NCBI GenBank assembly: GCA_963839515.1
Contig: CAWIVN010000019.1
Location: 1 to 64,000 of the forward strand
Source of the DNA: Fredericiella sp963839515
Lineage (GTDB): Bacteria > Chloroflexota > Anaerolineae > Caldilineales > Caldilineaceae
Reading direction: 5' to 3'
DNA: 64,000 nucleotides
A model generated the notes under the pieces. It saw only the letters and a program-made list of their open reading frames with translations, ran no database searches and was not told where the DNA came from. Every line of letters begins with the position of its first letter. Position 1 is the stretch's first letter. The position numbers and the translations under genes are program-made. Below, in pieces: positions 47,804-55,412 of this stretch.

Positions 47804-48994
47804 ATGGGTGACACACAGCAGCAGGCAGGGGCGGCCACGCCCTTGCAGCCGTGGGATCGCCAGCCGGGCGAACCGACCAAGTGGTATGGGCGCTTTCTGG
47901 TCTACCTGGAGTTGGGCCCCGCGCGGACGCTCACGGAGGCGTTTGCGCTGGTAAACAAACAAGAAGACAAGCCCGCCCACTGCCCCAACGGGCGCTGGAC
48001 CCTGGCGCAGCGCCAGTGGCAGTGGCGCGCCCGGGCGCAGGCCTGGGACATTGAGCAGCGCGACCTCCTGGCGCTGAGCGAGCGCAACCGGCGCCTGGCC
48101 ATGCGCGAGCAGCGGGTGGCGATCACGGAGGAGAACCTGGAGGTCGTGCGCGGGGTGCTGCGCAACATGCACCTCCTGGAGGCGGACGAGCACGAAGCGC
48201 GCAAGTGGCTGCTGGAGATGCGCGGTTTTCTGCGCGACATGCTTTGGGCGCAGCGGCTGGAGTTTGAGCGGGTGGCGTATGACAAGGACGAGGCGGACGA
48301 CGAGCTGCGGATCACGGCAGACGATCTACGGGCAGCGCAGCGGGCGCTAGAGGCCCAGCAAGCAGGGGCCCAGCTTGCTGGGGGCCAGCTTACAGGAGCC
48401 CAGCATGCTGGGGCGCGGCAAGAGATCAGTATCCTCCCGGAGGCTTGGGTCGGGCCATGCGTGAGGCCCAGCGAGCGGGCGCAGGTACGGACGCTGCTGG
48501 TGTGCATTGGGCCCGACGCGCGGCAGCAGATGGACCTGGCGGCGCTGCGGGCGGTGCGGGCGGCGACGGGGCTACGGTTTAGCCGGCTGGTCGACACGAC
48601 GCAGCGGAAGTTTGCGGCTTGCCTACGCCGCGAGCGAGGTCTGGGGCATCCGGTCGAGCTGCTGCACCTGGCGCTGCCGGTGGCAGCCGAGGGCATCCAA
48701 TTTACGGATGGGTGGGCAGACGGCAACTGGCTGAGCGAGCTGCTGCAAGGTGTGCAGGTGCTGCTGCTGGTGGGCTGCGCAGGGGAGAACGCCGGCGCCC
48801 AATTGGGCGACTGGCTGGGGGTCGTGCCGCACGTCGTCAGCGTGGGCGAGGAGATTGGCGCCGAGGATGCGGCCGTGCTGACGCAGCATTTCTGGCATGC
48901 GATCTGCGCCGGCAAGGAGCCAGGGGTGGCGCTGGAGGAGGCGTTGGGCTACTGCCCGCCGGCGGTAGCGGAGTACGTGGTGCGGCATTGGTAG
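47804..48994 (+). CDS. Terminase-small-subunit-like N-terminus joined to a CHAT-like C-terminal domain
   Basis: 396 aa with an AAGGAAG ribosome-binding site. The N-terminal about 90 residues (WDRQPGEPTKWYGRFLVYLE, then WQWRARAQAWD) resemble the DNA-binding region of phage terminase small subunits. A charged coiled coil follows (about 95-185), then repeats of (A/G)QxAGxQxxGAQ near 188-205. The C-terminal about 180 residues contain ELLHLALPVAAEGIQFTDG, GNWLSELLQGVQVLLLVGCA and a final PPAVAEYVVRHW. I associate this pattern with CHAT-type caspase-like modules in STAND conflict systems. A candidate Cys sits in VGCAGE and a candidate His in LLHLAL; a second His usual after HLAL is absent, so protease activity is uncertain. 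Confidence 0.65.
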   Translation: MGDTQQQAGAATPLQPWDRQPGEPTKWYGRFLVYLELGPARTLTEAFALVNKQEDKPAHCPNGRWTLAQRQWQWRARAQAWDIEQRDLLALSERNRRLAMREQRVAITEENLEVVRGVLRNMHLLEADEHEARKWLLEMRGFLRDMLWAQRLEFERVAYDKDEADDELRITADDLRAAQRALEAQQAGAQLAGGQLTGAQHAGARQEISILPEAWVGPCVRPSERAQVRTLLVCIGPDARQQMDLAALRAVRAATGLRFSRLVDTTQRKFAACLRRERGLGHPVELLHLALPVAAEGIQFTDGWADGNWLSELLQGVQVLLLVGCAGENAGAQLGDWLGVVPHVVSVGEEIGAEDAAVLTQHFWHAICAGKEPGVALEEALGYCPPAVAEYVVRHW

Positions 48995-48997
48995 GTA

Positions 48998-49056
48998 TGC
49001 GCCGGGATCGCCCCACCGATCAGCGGGGGAAACTAGGGGGCGATCCCGGCACGCAT
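48998..49056. repeat. Palindromic repeat, family 2 (variant copy C)
   Basis: GCCGGGATCGCCCC (49001-49014) and GGGGCGATCCCGGC (49037-49050) form a perfect 14-bp stem, flanked by TGCG and CACGCAT. It is placed between convergent genes and could act as a bidirectional terminator. Confidence 0.7.
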
Positions 49057-49064
49057 GGGCGAGG

Positions 49065-49700
49065 TTACGAGGCGAGTCCCGCCTGCTGCCGGCTTCCGGC
49101 GTCGCCGCTCAGGTTGGCGGGCAGATTGGTGGGCAGATTGATGGAGGTGCTGGTCGGAGTGCCGGCCGGCAGGGGCGAGTGGGTGAGCAGCAGCTTGAGA
49201 CAGCGGCGCACCTCCGTTTCGCTCGGCAGCTGGCCCAATTCCCGGGCGCGCACGACCTCATTGCGCAGGCCTTCCACGGCGGCCATCCATTCGCTCGAGC
49301 TGAGATAGTAGGTGCCGCGCGGGTTTTCCAGTTCCTTCTCCAAGAACTCATCATATCGGCGCTGGTAGTCGGCGGCCTCACAGGGCCAGATGGCAAAGAT
49401 GCGCCGCACGATGCGGGCGGCGAGCGTCTCGCCGTCGAGGCCTTGGGCCAGCCATTGTTGGCAGGCCAGGTACCCCTCAAGCGCGCCCTCGCCCACCGGG
49501 CGATCCTGGGTCGCAAAGGTCGCCGCGCCGCTGACAGCGCCGGCGCTGGTTGCCGCAGCCACACGCTGCTGGAGGGCGCACTGCATGCCGGCACCGCGCA
49601 ATCCTTCCTGTACGAGGAGGGCCAGGCAGTCCATCAGGGCGTCGACCAGACCGGCGCGGTGCAAACGCGCTTTGTGCTCCTCATTGTAATTGATGTCCAT
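49065..49700 (-). CDS. Conserved-looking protein of unknown function
   Basis: 211 aa, start supported by GGAAGGTGG. I do not recognise a family. The first 100 residues look alpha-helical (ALMDCLALLVQEGLRG, then GYLACQQWLAQGLDGETLAA). The middle has a motif-like RYDEFLEKELENPRGTYYLS, and the C-terminal 40 residues are low-complexity Thr/Ser/Asn/Pro, likely disordered. There are no membrane segments. Its position between a CHAT-like protein and a STAND NTPase suggests a role in the same conflict system, but nothing in the sequence proves this. Confidence 0.65.
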   Translation of the reverse strand: MDINYNEEHKARLHRAGLVDALMDCLALLVQEGLRGAGMQCALQQRVAAATSAGAVSGAATFATQDRPVGEGALEGYLACQQWLAQGLDGETLAARIVRRIFAIWPCEAADYQRRYDEFLEKELENPRGTYYLSSSEWMAAVEGLRNEVVRARELGQLPSETEVRRCLKLLLTHSPLPAGTPTSTSINLPTNLPANLSGDAGSRQQAGLAS

Positions 49701-50021
49701 GTTGCACCACCTTCCAAAAACAAAGGACCTGCCGGCTTTCAGCGTCGCAGGTCCGCATCATCGCCGTCGCCGGCGCATCGCTACGGCCGACGACGTAGTT
49801 AGTATAGCGCAGTAAGGAAGTTAAAGAAGGTCACAATTCGGACACCCGCCGTACGAATACACGACAGCGCAGCGACGATTGCGGATGTAGAGTACGCGAC
49901 ATTGGCACGCCACCAGGCCAAATTTTCCGCCACCCATTGACAACCCTGCCGCAATACAGTAGCCTGAAAATAGCCTTACAGCCCTGAGCAGGCGCCCAAC
50001 AATCAATCACCGGCCCCATTC
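49701..50021. other. Divergent intergenic region with a weak promoter candidate
   Basis: The 321-bp gap lies between the leftward unknown gene and the rightward STAND gene. TTGACA at 49937-49942 with TAGCCT at 49960-49965 (17-bp spacer) is a possible promoter for the STAND gene, whose start has no clear ribosome-binding site. I see nothing else in it. Confidence 0.4.
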
Positions 50022-53000
50022 ATGACAGCTTCGCACGGTCCCGCAGCATCATCGACTGAATCTGCAGAAACACCGTCTGCGCCTGCGCGCTCGACGGCTT
50101 TGACCGGCAATCAGATCGCCCGCCTGTCTGCCGCCCTGCAAGACACTTTCTCTCTCGGCGGCCTGCGCCAAATGCTGCGCGAGGACCTCGCCGGCGGCTT
50201 GAGCCTGGCGCTGGACGATGTGGTCCCGACCGAAAACTGCACCCTGCCTGCCATCTGCCACGACCTCGTGTTGTGGTCGCTGCACGACGGGCGCGTAGGC
50301 TTGCACGGTCTGCTGGCCGCCGCCCTCGGCGCTGTGCCCACCAACCCGGCGCTGCTTGCCCTGCAGCGCGAGTGGACAGGTGTCACCTTTACCCCCCCGG
50401 CCTGCCCCTATCCCGGCATGGTGCCTTTCACGGCCGAATGGGGATACTTCTATGGCCGCGACGCCGACAGCGCGGAGGCCGTGGACTGCCTGCGCCGCCA
50501 CCCATTCCTGGCGATCATCGGGCCATCCGGCAGCGGCAAATCCTCGCTGCTGGACGCTGGCATCCTGCCGGCGTTGGAGAAGTCGACTTACTTTGCCCCC
50601 ACGCGCTGGGTCGTGCGCAGCATGCGTCCCGGCGCCACACCGTATACGACGCTGTTGTCCCTGCTCGGCTTGCCGTACGCTGCCTCCGATGGCCCACCTG
50701 CAGCGCTGCCGGCCGTCGCAGCGAGCACGCGCCTGCTGTTGGTGGTGGATCAGTACGAGGAGCTGTACGCAACCGCGGCGGTGGATCAACGCAAGCCCTT
50801 CGAACAACTCCTACTGCGTGCGCTGGCAGTGCCCGGCGTGCATGTCATTCTCTGTGCGCGCGCCGACTTCTATGCCAACCTGATGACCTCGCCGCTGTGG
50901 CCGGCGATCCGCGCCCACCGTATGGAGATCACGCCACTGCGCGGGGACGACATGCGCCAGGCCATCGCCTTGCCGGCGCGCGATGTAGGCGTGCAGCTGG
51001 ATCAGGCACTGGTGGAACGGCTGCTGGCCGATGCGGGCGACGAGCCGGGCGTACTCCCCTTCGTCCAGGAAACCCTGGTCATGCTGTGGGAGCATGCCGG
51101 CGGCTTTCGTATCGGCCTCGACGCTTACACGGAGCTGGTACGCAATCAAAGCGGCCGCTCCGGTCTGCAGGTAGCGTTGGCCAAACACGCCGACGACGTT
51201 TACACCAGCGTGCTGGTCGACGAGGGCGAACAGGCGCTAACCCGCCGCGTCCTGCTGCGCCTGGTGCAGTTTGGCGAAGGGCGCGCAGACACCCGGCGGC
51301 AGCAAACGATAGACGAGCTGCGCAAGGGCAGCAATGCGGGGACCACGTTCGACAAGGTGCTGGCGGCGCTGACCGCCAACCGGCTGCTGACGCTGAGCAA
51401 CGAGGCGCGGCAGGTAGATCTCGCCCACGAGGCGCTGATCCAGGGCTGGCCGGCGTTGTCTGCCTGGATTGACGAGCGGCAGGCGGCCGAAGTGAAACGA
51501 CGGCAGCTAGAGGAAAAGGCCGAAGAGCGCGAGCGGCTGCGCCAGGCGGATGGTGAGGCCGGGCTGCTCGACCCAGTGGAACTGGCCGAAGCCGAGGCGT
51601 GGATCAAGGGGCCGGATGCGGCCGAACTGGGCGTGAGCGACGAGTTGGCGATGCTCGTCGCCGACAGCAGGCAGGCGATCGACGCGGCCATGCAGGAAAA
51701 GGAGCGGGCGGCCGAGCAGCTGCGCCGGCGCAACGCGGGGCTGGCGATCGCGCTGGTGGCAGCGCTGCTGGCGATGGCTGTGGCCGTCGTATTCTTCTTC
51801 AATGCCCAGAGCGAAGCACGCAATGCCAATGAGGCACGCCAGGCAGCGCAGGCCGAGGCGCAAAACGCGCGGGCAGCCGAGGCCGTGGCGCAGGCCAATG
51901 CTGATCGGGCGGCGACCCAGGAGGCCCACGCGCAAGCCAACGCCGTGCTGGCCGACAATGCGAAGGCTACCGCACAGGCGAACCTGAGCCTGGCGCAGCA
52001 GCAGTTGGACGAGCTGCAGGTTGAACAGCTGCTGACAGGTGCGCGCGACAAAAAGGTGCAGCTTGACGCGGCCGGCGCAATCGCCGCCTTCGAGGCGGCA
52101 GCGGCAGCAGCGGCGGCCAGGGGCAGTACCCTGGATGTTGCGGGCGAGATCAGCGATACCCTCCGCTATGTGGCGACGCAGTTGGTGCAGCTAGGAGAGA
52201 ACAAGCTGTGCGAAGCACGCAACGGCCCGTCGTCGCAGTGCGAAGCGCTGGTGACAGGGCAAGCCTCCAAAGCACTGACGGGCAGCGTGCCTATCGATCA
52301 GACCTACGTGGCGTGGGCGATCGCCGTCGCACCACAGCTCCGGGGCTGGTCCACCTACACCGCTACCATGCAGCAGCAGGCCGTCATTACCGCCAGCGCC
52401 TTGTTCAGCCAGGCGCTGGCATTGGAGCCGCCGGCAGACACGCCAGTCTATGTCTGGATAGGGCCGGGTGTCTTTACGATGGGCAGCACGGATGCGCAGT
52501 GCGAGAATGCGGGCTTTGGCGCCTGTCCGAAAAATGAGCTGCCCGAACACGCGGTTGCGCTGGATGGTTACTGGATGCAGCGGACGGCGGTGACAAACGA
52601 ACAATACGCGCGCTGCGTCAAGGCAGAAGTCTGCAAAGTTCCCGCCAATGCGTATTGGAACCTGCCCAGCTCGGCCCGGCTGCCGGTGACGGACGTGTCG
52701 TGGACGAAGGCTGAGGCGTATGCGTCCCTGGTGGGCGGGCGCTTGCCCACCGAGGCCGAATGGGAATATGGCTGCCGTGGTGCGGACAGGCGTCTGTATC
52801 CCTGGGGCGACGAGCCGGCTGCGGCGGATCGCTTAAACTACTACAACGAGTACGGCCGCACCATCGACGTCGGCACATATCCGGCCGGCGCCAACGGGCT
52901 GTACGACATGGCGGGCAACGTGTGGCAATGGACGGCGGACTGGTTCAGCGAGACCTATTACGAGGAGGCGGCGCAGGAGTCGCCGCTGCGCAACCCGGCG

Positions 53001-53150
53001 GGGCCGGCCGAGGAAACTGGCAACCGGACCTTGCGGGGCGGGTCGTGGCGCAACGACGGCAACCTCGTGCGCTGCGCCTTCCGCGACAATGACCCGCCTG
53101 GCAGCAAATACTATAACGTCGGCCTGCGCGTCGTCGCCCCAGGATTTTGA
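50022..53150 (+). CDS. Membrane-anchored EAD-STAND NTPase with C-terminal FGE/sulfatase-modifying-factor domain
   Basis: 1042 aa. An N-terminal effector-associated domain (about residues 25-110: IARLSAALQDTFSLGGLRQM, later LLAAALGAVPTNPAL) precedes a CPYPGMVPF linker. The nSTAND NTPase has GRD, Walker A GPSGSGKSS (about 164-172), Walker B LLLVVDQYEEL, and a winged-helix region with QVDLAHEALIQGWPAL. A transmembrane helix (about 573-594) is flanked by Ala/Gln/Glu-rich coiled coils. The C-terminal about 230 residues form an FGE-sulfatase fold: GVFTMGSTDAQ, LPVTDVSWTKAEAYASLVGG, RLPTEAEWEYGCRG, GNVWQWTADW, LRGGSWRN. In such regulators this fold usually binds ligands rather than modifying sulfatases. 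Likely a membrane sensor of a conflict system. Confidence 0.88.
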   Translation: MTASHGPAASSTESAETPSAPARSTALTGNQIARLSAALQDTFSLGGLRQMLREDLAGGLSLALDDVVPTENCTLPAICHDLVLWSLHDGRVGLHGLLAAALGAVPTNPALLALQREWTGVTFTPPACPYPGMVPFTAEWGYFYGRDADSAEAVDCLRRHPFLAIIGPSGSGKSSLLDAGILPALEKSTYFAPTRWVVRSMRPGATPYTTLLSLLGLPYAASDGPPAALPAVAASTRLLLVVDQYEELYATAAVDQRKPFEQLLLRALAVPGVHVILCARADFYANLMTSPLWPAIRAHRMEITPLRGDDMRQAIALPARDVGVQLDQALVERLLADAGDEPGVLPFVQETLVMLWEHAGGFRIGLDAYTELVRNQSGRSGLQVALAKHADDVYTSVLVDEGEQALTRRVLLRLVQFGEGRADTRRQQTIDELRKGSNAGTTFDKVLAALTANRLLTLSNEARQVDLAHEALIQGWPALSAWIDERQAAEVKRRQLEEKAEERERLRQADGEAGLLDPVELAEAEAWIKGPDAAELGVSDELAMLVADSRQAIDAAMQEKERAAEQLRRRNAGLAIALVAALLAMAVAVVFFFNAQSEARNANEARQAAQAEAQNARAAEAVAQANADRAATQEAHAQANAVLADNAKATAQANLSLAQQQLDELQVEQLLTGARDKKVQLDAAGAIAAFEAAAAAAAARGSTLDVAGEISDTLRYVATQLVQLGENKLCEARNGPSSQCEALVTGQASKALTGSVPIDQTYVAWAIAVAPQLRGWSTYTATMQQQAVITASALFSQALALEPPADTPVYVWIGPGVFTMGSTDAQCENAGFGACPKNELPEHAVALDGYWMQRTAVTNEQYARCVKAEVCKVPANAYWNLPSSARLPVTDVSWTKAEAYASLVGGRLPTEAEWEYGCRGADRRLYPWGDEPAAADRLNYYNEYGRTIDVGTYPAGANGLYDMAGNVWQWTADWFSETYYEEAAQESPLRNPAGPAEETGNRTLRGGSWRNDGNLVRCAFRDNDPPGSKYYNVGLRVVAPGF

Positions 53151-53520
53151 GGGCGCGCTTCGTCGTCTACAGCGTTGTCTGCAGCGCCTGCAATAGCTTC
53201 AGATGCACCTCGCACAGCTGGACCGTGCGATTTTTGTTGCTGAATTCTCAGAGTTCGAGGCTTGACAGGGAGATGACTTCACGCTATATACAAACGGCAT
53301 GTTCAGTCGTCATTCGACGGTGCAGAACTATGTTCGCCGCCATCCCTGCCAAATGCTACACCATCCCTCGCCGCTTCTTCTGCCGCGCAACCTGCGCCTG
53401 TAGATAGCGAGCACTTGCCGCGCGGCAGGTCGCTCGCCTTCGCCCACGCCGTTCATTCCTTTTGAAAACGATACGCCCGCCTCACTTGAGGTCCTTTGAC
53501 CAGAAGGCCGCAACATTCCT
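53151..53520. other. Intergenic region before the flavin oxidoreductase
   Basis: 370 bp with no convincing gene. It contains a near-consensus promoter (listed separately) and a hairpin at 53407-53437, with GCGAGC pairing GCTCGC around an inner TGCCGCGCGGCA palindrome. Confidence 0.6.
53262..53290 (+). promoter_or_regulatory. Strong sigma-70-type promoter
   Basis: TTGACA at 53262-53267 and TATATA at 53285-53290, spacer 17 bp. It would give a leader of about 220 nt before the gene at 53521, containing the GCGAGC/GCTCGC hairpin. Confidence 0.6.
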
Positions 53521-54546
53521 ATGCCAACTTCCGCAATTCGCCTGGGCTTTATGACCCACAACGAGGGCGCCGGCGACCCGCGCCGGATCTACGCCGAGAC
53601 GCTGGAACTGTTCGTCGCCGCCGACCAGCTGGGCTTTGACGTGGCCTGGGTGGCGCAGCATCATTTCAAGGACCGCAGCGGGCGCCTGCCTTCCCCCTTC
53701 CCCTTCCTGGCCGCCGCCGCGCAGCGGACACAGCGGCTGCGCCTGGGTACCGCCATCGTGATCCTGCCGCTCGAAGACCCGCTGCGCGTGGCCGAGGACG
53801 CCGCCGTCGTCGATGCGCTGAGCAGCGGCCGCCTGGAGTTGGGCATCGGCAGCGGCGGCGACCCGGACGAATTTGGGACCTTTGACCGGCCGCTCGACAC
53901 GCGCCATGCGGCGACGGCGGCAGGCTTCGATCTGCTGCGCCGCGCCTTCGCCGGCGACGCCCTGGGTGGCCGCGGCCAGCGTCTCCAGCCGCCCGCGCTT
54001 ACCTTGGGCGACAGGATCTGGCATGGCGTCATGTCGGCGGCCGGCGCGCAGCTTGTCGCCGCGAGCGGCGCCGGCCTGCTGCTGGCCCGCTCTGCCTTCA
54101 AGGAGGGCCAGGCGACCGATGATCTCCAGTTGCCTCTCGTCGACGCCTACCAGGCAGCCTGGAACGGCAATCGCGCGCCCCGACGCATCGGCCTGTCGCG
54201 CAGCGTCTATCCGGCGGCGGATCGGCGCACAGCGCTCGCCGATCTGCGCCCCCATATCATGCGCACGGTGGAGGATCTGGTCGCACACGGCCAGCTTTCC
54301 CCGGGGCTCTCGCTCGAACAATACTGCCGCCGGCTGCATATTGCCTGCGGCCACCCCGACGAGGTGGCGGCGGCCCTGCTGGCGGACCGCGTGCTCCCGC
54401 ACGCCACGGATCTGATCATCCAATTCAGCCCGGCCGTGCCGCCCCTGGACGTAGCGCTGCGCATGCTCGAGCAGTTCGCCACGCAGATCGCCCCCCAGTT
54501 GGGGTGGCAGCCGCAAGCCATGCCGGACGGCGACAAACAAGTGTGA
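53521..54546 (+). CDS. LLM-class (luciferase-like) flavin-dependent oxidoreductase
   Basis: 341 aa TIM-barrel flavoprotein of the bacterial luciferase superfamily, probably using FMN or F420. Typical blocks are IRLGFMTHNEGAGDP at the N-terminus, FVAADQLGFDVAWVAQHHFK (about residues 37-56), LRLGTAIVILPLEDPLRVAEDAAVVDALSSGRLE split over about 75-115, and GIGSGGDPDEF. The putative-FMN-oxidoreductase subgroup often has this HHF motif. The substrate is not predictable. It is convergent with the unknown gene at 54561, only 14 bp away, and appears unrelated to the adjacent defence genes. Confidence 0.9.
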   Translation: MPTSAIRLGFMTHNEGAGDPRRIYAETLELFVAADQLGFDVAWVAQHHFKDRSGRLPSPFPFLAAAAQRTQRLRLGTAIVILPLEDPLRVAEDAAVVDALSSGRLELGIGSGGDPDEFGTFDRPLDTRHAATAAGFDLLRRAFAGDALGGRGQRLQPPALTLGDRIWHGVMSAAGAQLVAASGAGLLLARSAFKEGQATDDLQLPLVDAYQAAWNGNRAPRRIGLSRSVYPAADRRTALADLRPHIMRTVEDLVAHGQLSPGLSLEQYCRRLHIACGHPDEVAAALLADRVLPHATDLIIQFSPAVPPLDVALRMLEQFATQIAPQLGWQPQAMPDGDKQV

Positions 54547-54560
54547 GGTGTTGGGCCGGT

Positions 54561-55274
54561 TTAAGCGGCTTTCCTTCTCCTGCGCGCCTGCACGATCTTC
54601 ACACAGCGGGCGGCGGCCTTCTCAAAGCTGCGGTGAGGGGTTATCAAGTCCAGGCCCTTCTCCGCGTAATGGCGCCGCAGGTATTCACTCTCGAGGTGGC
54701 CGTTAGCGGCGGGGTCCTCCAGCAGGTCGACGGTGTCGAGCAGCCAGACGTTACACAGCAGCGGGGGTGCGCCGGGCTTACCCGGTTCAGGCGGCGCCGG
54801 CGCCCGCGCATGGGCGGGCTCGCCAAAATAGACGCGCAGATCCTGCCACACCTTTTCATCCAGCTGCGTCCACTCGTGATCGTACAGCTCGAAGTAGTCG
54901 GCAATAAAACAGTTCACCTCCTCCTCGTCAAAGGGGAACGACGCGTCCTGCGAGACGATGATCTCCAGGTCGCCTGTGCACAAGCCGCAGCAGGTAGTCG
55001 TGCAGCCGCCGGGGGGCTTGGCGCCGATCGCCAGCACCGCCCGGCCACGCGGCAGTGCGGGGGAAGGCATATGGCTGTACATCAGGTAGATCTGGCCGTC
55101 CTTGGGTTCCACGCCGGGATGCATGAGGGTGCTGACGGCCTTACGTGCCGTCAGCGAGTAGATCAGCGGCCGGTGTGGTCCGCTGCATTGCTCGATCGCG
55201 TCGATCATCGCCTGCAGGCACTCGCGCAGGGCGCACGCGCGCACGCCCGGCAGCTTTGTCATTCTTCGATTCAT
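54561..55274 (-). CDS. Protein of unknown function, cysteine-containing
   Basis: 237 aa from an ATG at 55274. I do not recognise a family. Visible features are an N-terminal helix-rich part (CALRECLQAMIDAIEQC), a Gly/Cys-rich loop PPGGCTTTCCGLCTGDLEII near residues 88-107 that could bind metal, an acidic segment SFPFDEEEVNCFIADYFELY, a Pro-rich spacer, and a basic end RRRRKAA. The strand choice rests on balanced residue composition here compared with the opposite frame. It is divergent from hsdM and occupies the place where the hsdM N-terminal domain should begin. Its reading frame stays open on this strand far into hsdM, but only this part looks like protein. Confidence 0.6.
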   Translation of the reverse strand: MNRRMTKLPGVRACALRECLQAMIDAIEQCSGPHRPLIYSLTARKAVSTLMHPGVEPKDGQIYLMYSHMPSPALPRGRAVLAIGAKPPGGCTTTCCGLCTGDLEIIVSQDASFPFDEEEVNCFIADYFELYDHEWTQLDEKVWQDLRVYFGEPAHARAPAPPEPGKPGAPPLLCNVWLLDTVDLLEDPAANGHLESEYLRRHYAEKGLDLITPHRSFEKAAARCVKIVQARRRRKAA

Positions 55275-55412
55275 TTTGAATCCAATCCCTTTTTTTGGAA
55301 CCGAGCCTGGGCTTGCCTCAAAAGCGCTGGGGAGCACCAAGCGAGCACAGGCCAACCACAAATCGCAAAAAACGCCAAGCAGGCGACGATCGGGCAGCTG
55401 GTGGACGACGCC

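Noticed and set aside
48371..48425. Short CAGC/GGGGCCCAG-type repeats inside the 47804 gene as a CRISPR or VNTR array
   Set aside because: Only three or four imperfect short units, in frame, encoding a Gln/Ala/Gly linker; no spacers.
53147..53407. Small open frame between the STAND gene and the oxidoreductase
   Set aside because: No ribosome-binding site, Cys/Ser/Arg-rich nonsense-like composition, and it overlaps a good promoter.
54504..55400. Extending hsdM upstream to 54504 in the same open frame
   Set aside because: The upstream product is unlike HsdM_N and is the antisense of a more protein-like gene. HsdM similarity begins only at about 55360.
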